The position numbers and the translations under genes were made by a program. 6,538 nucleotides of DNA from Candidatus Omnitrophota bacterium (GTDB taxonomy: Bacteria > Verrucomicrobiota > Verrucomicrobiia > Limisphaerales > UBA1319), in NCBI GenBank assembly GCA_023473405.1, contig JAMCZD010000471.1, positions 1-6,538 on the forward strand. Reading direction: 5' to 3'. The notes beneath the pieces were generated by a model. That model was not told the origin of the DNA. It was given only the letters and a program-made list of their open reading frames with translations, and ran no database searches. Shown one piece after another: positions 1-5,337 of this stretch; position 1 is the first letter of the stretch; each line of letters begins with the position of its first letter.

Positions 1-66
1 AAGGTGATTGAGACGCGTCAGGCGGCCGAGGTGGCCGACAAGTCCGTCGCGGAGCCCTCGATTTAG
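1..66 (+). CDS. C-terminal end of a truncated reading frame (left edge), possibly the linker of an EamA transporter
   Basis: An open frame enters from the left edge and closes with TAG at 64-66. It encodes 21 residues that are hydrophilic and rich in Ala, Glu, Lys and Val, ending VAEPSI. No domain can be recognised in so short a piece. It is in the same frame as the EamA-type gene that starts at 85, and the 18 bases between stop and ATG hold no stop codon. The tail could be the end of a separate upstream gene. It could also be the charged cytoplasmic linker that joins the two halves of a ten-helix DMT transporter, in which case the TAG is a nonsense mutation or a sequencing error. Sequence left of the window is needed to decide. 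Confidence 0.55.
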   Translation, partial: KVIETRQAAEVADKSVAEPSI

Positions 67-84
67 AAGCCCCCGCGCCTTTAT

Positions 85-510
85 ATGTGGTACTATTGGA
101 TCATGCTGGCATTTGTCACCGATGGTCTTGCACAGTTCGGCCTCCGGACCCTGCAGGAGCTTCGCCTGGCGGAGACACATACTTTTCTGTACCTGGCCTT
201 CTGGTATTTCACGGGCTTGGCCGTCGGGACTCTCATTTATGGTTTCACTCCGCGACGGCCGCCTATTCGCGCGCGTGAGATGGTGATGGGGTTGATTTTA
301 AGCCTGTGCAGCGCCGGTTGCTGGTATTCGATGTCCAGCGCGTTTGTTCATCACGTTCCCGCCTACTTGGGACTGCCGGTTTCGATTTGTGGCGGCATTT
401 CCCTGGTCACGCTGGCCGGCGTCTTGGTTTTCAAAGAGCGCCTGAGCCTCTATGGCTATCTTGGCATTCTGTTTTCCATTACCGGCATCGCCCTGTTTGT
501 ATCCCCTTGA
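85..510 (+). CDS. EamA/DMT-superfamily membrane protein, five-helix unit (141 aa)
   Basis: The product is an inner-membrane protein of the drug/metabolite transporter type; the substrate is unknown. Five hydrophobic segments are visible at about residues 3-22, 31-54, 66-88, 94-116 and 121-140. The end of the fourth and the fifth carry the typical EamA ending: a Lys-Glu-Arg-Leu-Ser turn after helix four (residues 117-121), then a Gly-rich last helix (GYLGILFSITGIALF). A Pro/Arg-rich cytoplasmic-type loop lies at 55-65. The length fits either a stand-alone EamA half or the second half of a ten-helix transporter. The ATG at 85 falls right at the first helix and has no clear Shine-Dalgarno sequence; a second in-frame ATG lies at 103. 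The same frame continues upstream to the TAG at 64-66, so the gene may be the distal part of a broken full-length transporter. Family assignment is fairly sure; the gene boundary is not. Confidence 0.7.
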   Translation: MWYYWIMLAFVTDGLAQFGLRTLQELRLAETHTFLYLAFWYFTGLAVGTLIYGFTPRRPPIRAREMVMGLILSLCSAGCWYSMSSAFVHHVPAYLGLPVSICGGISLVTLAGVLVFKERLSLYGYLGILFSITGIALFVSP

Positions 511-618
511 TGTAAGAGGGTGTTTTGAAATTACCGGAGGTGCTGTTTTAGGTTCACCTCGTAAATTTGACTGTTTAATGCGACCATAAGGTTGGCGAAT
601 GGGAGGGAATTTCACTGA

Positions 619-643
619 CGGTTGCCTTCCATTTATTGCCGGT
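619..643 (-). repeat. Upstream arm of a 25-bp perfect inverted repeat shared with the ferritin gene
   Basis: Read on the minus strand this stretch is identical over 25 bases to positions 848-872 inside the ferritin gene (core ggcaataaatggaaggcaac). The arms are separated by 204 bp. Similarity resumes imperfectly just beyond: gcgaag at 649-654 is the reverse complement of cttcgc at 835-840, offset by two bases. This arm lies in the gap between the EamA-type gene and the ferritin gene. I see no coding or promoter role for it. Confidence 0.93.
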
Positions 644-659
644 TGGTTGCGAAGAATTT

Positions 660-688
660 TTGACCGGTCCTGATGCAGGTGTTAAACT
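660..688 (+). promoter_or_regulatory. Weak candidate sigma-70-type promoter for the ferritin gene
   Basis: A TTGACC hexamer at 660-665 is followed after 17 bases by TAAACT at 683-688, which matches four of six bases of the -10 consensus. Transcription from it would begin close to the ATG at 698, giving an almost leaderless message. That would be consistent with the lack of a clear Shine-Dalgarno sequence before this ATG. No Fur-box-like sequence was recognised nearby. This is pattern matching only and could be chance. Confidence 0.25.
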
Positions 689-697
689 ATCGGTGCC

Positions 698-1228
698 ATG
701 TCGAAAGCAAAAATGGATCACAAGGTCGTGGAGGAGCTGAACCGACAGCTCAATCAGGAATTGGCCGCCGCCCATTCCTATCTTGCATTGTCAGTGTGGT
801 GCGATCTCCGAAATTTCAAGGGCTTCGGCCAATACTTCGCCAAGCAGACCGGCAATAAATGGAAGGCAACCGAGCGCATCCTCAAACACCTCACGGATCG
901 CGGCGAGACGGCGAAACTAGCCGCGCTGCCTGCGCCCAAGCAGGATTTCAAGACGTTGCTCGAAGTCGCGCAACAGGCGCAGATACAGGAGCACGCCAAC
1001 ACGCAGGGCATCAATGCCGCCTACGAAGCGGCGATTGAAGCCAAGGATTATGCCGCGCAAGTGCTCATGCACTGGTTTATCAACGAACAAGTCGAGGAAG
1101 AAGATTGGGCCGCGGAAATGGTCGAGCGCGTGCAAAACGCCACGTGCGCCGGCAGCGTGTCCGATCTGGACCGCCACATTGAACGTTACCTGGAAGAAGA
1201 AGTTCGGAAAGTGTCGCAGGAGAAATGA
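698..1228 (+). CDS. Ferritin (FtnA-like, 176 aa) with two ferroxidase ligands replaced
   Basis: This is a non-haem bacterial ferritin, expected to form a 24-subunit cytoplasmic iron-storage shell. From memory it aligns to E. coli FtnA with an offset of +4 from about residue 21, without gaps through helix B. Glu21, Glu98, Gln131 and Glu134 match the FtnA iron ligands Glu17, Glu94, Gln127 and Glu130, and Tyr28 matches Tyr24. Helix D carries the family-like WFINEQVEEE. The Glu50 and His53 positions are Lys54 and Ala57, and Glu49 is Asn53, within an unusual stretch TGNKWKAT (residues 51-58). That stretch is encoded by one arm of a 25-bp inverted repeat whose other arm lies upstream of the gene. 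Length is normal, and the frame is open to a Lys-rich end. It converges with the minus-strand EF-hand gene. The family is sure. Ferroxidase activity is doubtful, because the A and B iron sites share the missing Glu50 ligand. Confidence 0.93.
   Translation: MSKAKMDHKVVEELNRQLNQELAAAHSYLALSVWCDLRNFKGFGQYFAKQTGNKWKATERILKHLTDRGETAKLAALPAPKQDFKTLLEVAQQAQIQEHANTQGINAAYEAAIEAKDYAAQVLMHWFINEQVEEEDWAAEMVERVQNATCAGSVSDLDRHIERYLEEEVRKVSQEK
848..872 (+). repeat. Intragenic arm of the 25-bp inverted repeat (ferritin codons 51-59)
   Basis: This is the second arm of the repeat whose first arm is at 619-643. It begins exactly at codon 51 and ends on the first base of codon 59, so it encodes T-G-N-K-W-K-A-T. 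In normal ferritins this is the part of helix B that carries the bridging Glu and the His of the di-iron site. The residues before it (YFAKQ) and after it (ERILKHLTDRG) are ordinary ferritin sequence, so the atypical stretch and the repeat coincide. Confidence 0.93.
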
Positions 1229-1294
1229 TTTTTTGCTGGCAGCGTCCAAGGTGCGCGTCTATGCGCGTAGCGCCGGTTTGGAACCTGCTGTATC

Positions 1295-1311
1295 GCCGAT
1301 TTGTAATCGGC
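1295..1311. other. Hairpin 1 of the intergenic repeat (7-bp stem, tgt loop)
   Basis: The stem gccgatt (1295-1301) pairs perfectly with aatcggc (1305-1311). It begins 66 bases after the ferritin stop codon. There is no following T tract, so a classical intrinsic terminator is not supported. A role in 3'-end stability of the ferritin message is possible but unproven. Confidence 0.6.
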
Positions 1312-1378
1312 AGAGCGTGCAATTGTGCGAGGCGCGTCGGGGTCTTCAACGTTTTGCAGAATGCAATTCCGCGATACG

Positions 1379-1395
1379 GCAGATTGAAAATCTGC
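1379..1395. other. Hairpin 2 of the intergenic repeat (7-bp stem, gaa loop)
   Basis: The stem gcagatt (1379-1385) pairs perfectly with aatctgc (1389-1395). On the minus strand it follows the stop codon of the EF-hand gene by 33 bases. As with the first hairpin there is no U-rich tail, so it is better seen as part of the repeat than as a terminator. Confidence 0.6.
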
Positions 1396-1428
1396 GCTAC
1401 GGAGGAGTGCCGACCGGCGTTGTCAGAT

Positions 1429-3687
1429 TTACTTTCCTGGTACGGGCGGTTTGTCTGCCGGATTGCTGGCAGGCGGGACGTCATTAACCTTCTCGATGGC
1501 CTTGACGGCGCGCGGGATGCCCAAACGGCCATGGGTCCAATCGTAGATATAGCCCATGCGGTTTGCGGCCCAGTAGCCGATCCAAGCTATGACCGCCAGA
1601 ATAATTATGGCCGGCCACGGACTCCTTCTTTCAGGGAATTGATCGGTCAAATCGCGATGGGCGCCAACTGGCAGCACGGCCACTTGGGTGAGGATTCGGG
1701 CGAAGGGCACATTGAGTCGGGCCTTGGCGTTAATGGCCCAGGCATTGGCGTCGAGGATGGGGCCGAGGGTGCGTTTTCGAAGTTTGAGGTAGGCAATTGC
1801 CATCGAGGGACCGGAAATGACGATGATGATGCCGAGGATCACGAGCGCAATCTGCCAGACCGTCAATTCCAAAAACTTGCTGAAGATCGCAGCCAGGAAG
1901 GTGCCGATGGCGCCGAGGGCAACCCCCATCGCGGCGATAACGCCCACATCAAATCTCTTGGATTCTGGATTCTTGGGTTCTGGGGCCGGATTGGACTTGT
2001 CCGCTTCAGCCGCCGTTTTGGCTGCCGCTGCTAGCTTGGCTTGTGCTTCGGTGTCGGCGGCGGATGCCCGTTGTGCCACCCGTTCCTCGAACATCCTCAC
2101 CAGCTTCTTGTAAGGGGACCAGAAAGCCTGGCGGATGCTGATCGGGTTGTCGATGACCTTGGTGATGGTGGCGTCCCAGTCGCGGCCCTTGCGATCATAG
2201 AAAAGGCCGTTGCGTCCAGCCATGAGGTAGTCCGAATCGCCATCCGTAAACGCGGCGACAATTTGCATCTTCTCACCGGTCCCCTTGCGGACGCAGTCAC
2301 AGTAGGCCAGGTAAGTGCCGGCGAAAGCGGCCATGGCGCTGTGCTTGCCAATATCTTCAACCTTCAGGCAAAGGTCGCAACTGCGCTGGTCGAGGTAAAG
2401 GGTGCCAGCCTGAAAGATGGCCTTGCTTTTGCGGCTGTAAAAATCTCGGAAAGAAACAAAGTTGTTGCAGAGGGTATGCAGATCACCGTGGTACCGGACA
2501 AGTTTCTCCACATCCTCGATCGCGGTGACTTCGGGTTCGAGGGCCTTGTCTTTGGCGATGAGTGCGGTGAGAGCGGCTTTGGACTCGCCGGCCAGAATCT
2601 CCCGGACGTGCTCGATGCCGAGCTTCTCGACCGAGGCGCCGGTTTTCCCAGCCAGCCAGATCTCGAAGGAATCGAGTTTCCCGGCCAATGCGGTCCAATC
2701 GCCCTCGGTCAGCGTGGTTCTGCTGCCAAGCAGCGGCTTTACGGCCTCGTCGCGCAATTTGGCAATTGGTCCTGCCCAGGCCGGATTCAGGCCAACCTCG
2801 AGGGGCAGGGGACGGCCCGGTTCGATGCGCGCCAACGGCAAGCCGGCAATTTCGGCGGCGGTCAGGGTGAGGTCTTTTGCGGCCAGGGCCAGGTATTCTT
2901 TCTCTTCGCGGTTCAAGGCATTAAGGGCGCGCGGGTCGAACGCTGCCAGCCGGCAGCGGGTGAAGTAGTCATCCACTTTTGATTTCACGGCCTTGACCGC
3001 GGCAGCCGCGGAGGCGGTAGATTCGTTTAGCGGGAATATGGCGGCGTTGTTTTCGGCTTCCTCCCACCAATCGGAATAAGCCTTGGCGTCAGCGAAGAAC
3101 CGATCCACCTTCTCCTGACTGATCCCGGGCTTGCAACCGCGAGTCGTATCCGCGCCGAAGCACCCCATGATGTCGTTCATCACGGCCCGGGTGGCTTCGT
3201 CCGGAGCCGCTTCGGGAGGCACAATACCGTCTCCGTTAAAATTGGCTTGCGCGAAAACATTGGCGGCGTTGGTCACGTCCTCGAGGGTGATGGTGTCTGC
3301 GCCAACTTTGCCCAGGCAGGTGAGGATTTGTTTGGCCGAGTCAAGGATTTGCCCGCCTGCGGGAGTGGCGTCGTTAATGGAATCCAACGGCAGCGCCGGA
3401 GACCCCGGGACCAAGTCGTCAGGCCGCTTGAGGAGGTCGCCGGTCCACTTGATGGCCGCGATCAATTCCGGTGCCCGGATGCGCCCGTCGTGGTCGGTAT
3501 CGATCAGGGCGAGCGTTCTGGAATCGATCTCCAAGCCACCCGTTGGGCAGGCGAGAGCAACCCACAACTTCTGATCCAGCTTTTCGAGATTTAATAAATC
3601 CGTTCCGGAGTCAAGCCGTACCTGGTCAAAGCCGCCAGCACGGAAGAACTTCCAGATGTAGTTGCTTTGTGGTGAAGCGGGCTTCAT
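1429..3687 (-). CDS. Uncharacterised EF-hand protein with Cys-rich segment and C-terminal membrane helices (752 aa)
   Basis: I do not recognise a function. A canonical EF-hand loop is at residues 63-74 (DTDHDGRIRAPE: Asp63, Asp65, Asp67, Gly68, Ile70, Glu74). A degenerate one is near 149-160 (NFNGDGIVPPEA). No signal peptide is visible at the N-terminus. The middle is long, mostly helical and soluble-looking. A conserved-looking stretch near 400-540 carries CDLC (437-440) and CDC (463-465) and is rich in aromatic residues. An Ala/Lys/Pro-rich linker (about 540-578) leads to hydrophobic segments at about 581-602, 608-634 and 691-713, then a Pro-rich tail. This suggests a large cytoplasmic, calcium-responsive region anchored at its C-terminus, but the topology is inferred. 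The start at 3687 is preferred over an in-frame ATG at 3738 because it has a Shine-Dalgarno sequence and gives a sensible N-terminus. It stands alone, convergent with the ferritin gene. Confidence 0.88.
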   Translation of the reverse strand: MKPASPQSNYIWKFFRAGGFDQVRLDSGTDLLNLEKLDQKLWVALACPTGGLEIDSRTLALIDTDHDGRIRAPELIAAIKWTGDLLKRPDDLVPGSPALPLDSINDATPAGGQILDSAKQILTCLGKVGADTITLEDVTNAANVFAQANFNGDGIVPPEAAPDEATRAVMNDIMGCFGADTTRGCKPGISQEKVDRFFADAKAYSDWWEEAENNAAIFPLNESTASAAAAVKAVKSKVDDYFTRCRLAAFDPRALNALNREEKEYLALAAKDLTLTAAEIAGLPLARIEPGRPLPLEVGLNPAWAGPIAKLRDEAVKPLLGSRTTLTEGDWTALAGKLDSFEIWLAGKTGASVEKLGIEHVREILAGESKAALTALIAKDKALEPEVTAIEDVEKLVRYHGDLHTLCNNFVSFRDFYSRKSKAIFQAGTLYLDQRSCDLCLKVEDIGKHSAMAAFAGTYLAYCDCVRKGTGEKMQIVAAFTDGDSDYLMAGRNGLFYDRKGRDWDATITKVIDNPISIRQAFWSPYKKLVRMFEERVAQRASAADTEAQAKLAAAAKTAAEADKSNPAPEPKNPESKRFDVGVIAAMGVALGAIGTFLAAIFSKFLELTVWQIALVILGIIIVISGPSMAIAYLKLRKRTLGPILDANAWAINAKARLNVPFARILTQVAVLPVGAHRDLTDQFPERRSPWPAIIILAVIAWIGYWAANRMGYIYDWTHGRLGIPRAVKAIEKVNDVPPASNPADKPPVPGK

Positions 3688-3693
3688 AGAGTT

Positions 3694-3698
3694 TCCTT
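3694..3698 (-). promoter_or_regulatory. Ribosome binding site that fixes the start of the EF-hand gene
   Basis: On the minus strand AAGGA, within an A-rich run, lies six bases before the ATG at 3687. This supports that ATG over the upstream in-frame ATG at 3738, which would add 17 residues of unconvincing sequence. Confidence 0.7.
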
Positions 3699-4182
3699 TT
3701 TTTGCATCGCTTTTAGTTGGTTGAAAACGTGGCAGCAAGCATCCTGGTAATTCAATTCTATACCGTGGTTTTCGCTAAATCCATCTTTTTTTAGGGCGGG
3801 TGTGAGACAGGCCAGGGCCGATGCATGAAGCATGAACGGTCGGTAAGCCAGCGACTGGATCGCGCCAACCGACTGATTTTCGATACATCGACGCGGGTGA
3901 CTTGGGCGCGCTGTATCAGTTTTGTGGCTAAAGCGCCTGCACAACAAATGCCCAGTCATTATGTGTCAATACTCGGGACTCACCCCGTTGATGGGCGCAA
4001 TCCCGGTGCTTTGCCCCAGGCTGGTTTGGCAACGCGCCGTTGGCGCTGCGAGCAAGCGTGGCAGATTCAAAGGAAAGAGGTATTTGGTGTGCTCCTATGT
4101 CCTGGACAACAAAACAAGCTAGATTAACACATTTTGAAAGAATTACGTCGCGCACCCGCCACGGGTTCGGTGCGGAGGGTGA

Positions 4183-4202
4183 TTGAAAAACGTTGAAAAA
4201 CG
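4183..4202 (+). repeat. Tandem direct repeat of a 10-base word upstream of the dehydrogenase gene
   Basis: The word ttgaaaaacg occurs twice head to tail with no spacer, followed by a partial third echo (gacgaaaa). It ends 73 bases before the ATG at 4276. A spacing of one helical turn would suit a dimeric or tandem regulator site. The A-rich composition also makes chance or slippage possible. Confidence 0.5.
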
Positions 4203-4275
4203 GACGAAAATGGCGAGCAATTTCAGGTTCGCGGAGGTAGGATTCTCAGGTGGTTATTTATCAATTTAAGAGATT

Positions 4276-5259
4276 ATGACACCGCCATTAAAAGTCGTTG
4301 TTACGGATTATACCTTTGCAAGCCTCGAAACGGAAGCGCAGATATTGAAGCCGTTGGGCTGCGATTTCGTGGGGCGCCAGTGTAAAAGCGAGCAAGAGTT
4401 GATCGACCTGGTTGCCGATGCCGATGTCGTAGTGACCCAGTTTGCTCCCTTGACGCCTCCGGTCATCAATGCCATGAGCAAGGCCCGGGTGATCATCCGC
4501 TACGGGATCGGGGTCGATAATGTGAATCTGCCGGCAGCGACCGAAAAGGGCATCCCGGTTTGCAACGTGCCCGACTACTGCATAGACGAGGTAGCCGATC
4601 ATACGCTGTCGATGATGCTGTCTTTGACCCGTCAAATCCCGCAAATCTCGAACCGGGTGCGCGCGGGCAAATGGCGGACGGCTTTGGATTTGAGCAAGAT
4701 GCGGGTTTTAAAGGCGCTGACTGTCGGGATTGTCGGTTTTGGGCGGATAGGACGGGAGGTAGTCCAGCGGTTGCGCCCGTTCAAGTGCGCGATCATGGCC
4801 TTTGACCCGGTCGTGCCGGCGGGCGATATGGCGGCGATGGGGGTAAAAGCGTCCGATTTGCCCGCCCTGTTTCAGGCCAGCGATATCATCAGCTTGCATT
4901 GTCCCAGCACCCCCCAAACGAAAAACCTGATCAACCGGGACACCCTCGCCCAGATGAAACGCGGCGTCATCATTCTGAACCTGTCGCGCGGGAACGTCAT
5001 TAACCAGGACGACCTTATCCAAGGGCTCCAGGAAGGGAAAGTGGGGGGAACGGCGCTCGATGTGACCGTGCCGGAGCCGATCAACGGCGACAGCCCGCTG
5101 CTCGAGATGGAGAACGTGATTATCACCAACCACGTCGCCTCTTGCAGCGCACTGGCGGTGCACCGCCTCCGAAAGCAAGTGGCCGAGACGGTCATCGTGG
5201 CTTTGCGGGGTGAGAAGCTGCCCAACGTGGTAAATCCGCAGGCGCTCAAGAAGCAATAA
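4276..5259 (+). CDS. D-isomer-specific 2-hydroxyacid dehydrogenase, CtBP-like (327 aa)
   Basis: This is a cytoplasmic NAD(H)-dependent enzyme interconverting a D-2-hydroxyacid and a 2-oxoacid; the substrate is not evident. The Rossmann motif GFGRIG is at residues 154-159, with Asp177 at the end of the second beta strand, favouring NAD over NADP. The catalytic set of the family is present: Arg238 in LSRGN, Glu267 in VPEP and His286 in NHVA. The segment RYGIGVDNVNLPAATEKGIP followed by CNVPDYCIDEVADH (about residues 75-109) is typical of the bacterial branch related to eukaryotic CtBP. Length is normal and there is no ACT domain, so a biosynthetic SerA role is less likely. The start is supported by the family N-terminus; only a weak AAGAG precedes it. 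The E1-type gene follows after 78 bp on the same strand, suggesting co-expression. Confidence 0.92.
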   Translation: MTPPLKVVVTDYTFASLETEAQILKPLGCDFVGRQCKSEQELIDLVADADVVVTQFAPLTPPVINAMSKARVIIRYGIGVDNVNLPAATEKGIPVCNVPDYCIDEVADHTLSMMLSLTRQIPQISNRVRAGKWRTALDLSKMRVLKALTVGIVGFGRIGREVVQRLRPFKCAIMAFDPVVPAGDMAAMGVKASDLPALFQASDIISLHCPSTPQTKNLINRDTLAQMKRGVIILNLSRGNVINQDDLIQGLQEGKVGGTALDVTVPEPINGDSPLLEMENVIITNHVASCSALAVHRLRKQVAETVIVALRGEKLPNVVNPQALKKQ

Positions 5260-5337
5260 ACCCACCGAAAACTAGACTTGCCTGATTTTTTCCGGGTCCA
5301 TTCTGGATCAAGGGGTAATTTGCGGTAGTCTATTGCC

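Larger units (their letters stand above)
1267..1400. repeat. Palindromic intergenic repeat element with two short hairpins
   Basis: Nested inverted words bracket this stretch: gtagcgc at 1267-1273 pairs with gcgctac at 1394-1400, and gtatcgc at 1290-1296 pairs with gcgatac at 1371-1377. Inside are two hairpins of the same design, a 7-bp stem with a 3-base loop: gccgatt/aatcggc at 1295-1311 and gcagatt/aatctgc at 1379-1395. The word tgcaatt occurs directly repeated at 1318-1324 and 1362-1368. I recall very similar hairpin words scattered through intergenic DNA of Pedosphaera-like Verrucomicrobiota, but cannot verify that here. It sits between two convergent stop codons and has no coding potential I believe. 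Confidence 0.65.
3688..4275. other. Long divergent intergenic region without a credible gene
   Basis: These 588 bases separate the minus-strand EF-hand gene from the plus-strand dehydrogenase, so promoters for both should lie here. A TAGAAT word on the minus strand (3755-3760) could be a -10 element for the EF-hand gene, but no good -35 partner is seen. The open frames of 75-100 codons on both strands overlap each other, lack ribosome sites and encode Arg/Cys/His-rich sequence of no recognised family. A tandem decamer at 4183-4202 is the only clear small structure. No tRNA or riboswitch fold was recognised. Confidence 0.6.

Noticed and set aside
537..560. Stem gaggtg/cacctc after the EamA-type gene as a terminator
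   Set aside because: Only six pairs with a 12-base loop and no T tract after it.
575..775. A 66-codon minus-strand frame that contains the same TGNKWKAT peptide as the ferritin
   Set aside because: The shared peptide is just the inverted repeat read in the same phase; the rest overlaps the ferritin start antisense and resembles no protein.
644..847. An invertible promoter switch flanked by the 25-bp inverted repeat
   Set aside because: No recombinase gene in the window, and inversion would join the ferritin N-terminus to a short tail that stops after 15 codons; a one-time copy event explains the data better. Kept only as an alternative under the repeat finding.
1225..2034. A 269-codon plus-strand frame overlapping the ferritin stop
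   Set aside because: Most of it runs through the repeat element and antisense to the C-terminal half of the EF-hand gene; no domain is recognisable.
2041..2982. A 313-codon open frame on the plus strand opposite the EF-hand gene
   Set aside because: It lies wholly antisense to a convincing gene with a clear ribosome site, and its translation is the low-complexity Gly/Ala/Arg-rich kind expected from antisense of GC-rich coding DNA.
3684..3959. A 91-codon minus-strand frame ending at the start of the EF-hand gene
   Set aside because: No ribosome site, no family resemblance, Cys/His/Arg-rich random-looking composition; the EF-hand gene has its own good ribosome site.
3825..4127. A 100-codon plus-strand frame in the divergent gap
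   Set aside because: No ribosome site or recognised domain, and it overlaps another equally poor frame on the opposite strand (3928-4155).
5295..5309. Small hairpin ggtcca/tggatc between the dehydrogenase and E1 genes as a terminator
   Set aside because: Six pairs including a wobble and no T run downstream; the T run lies on the wrong side.
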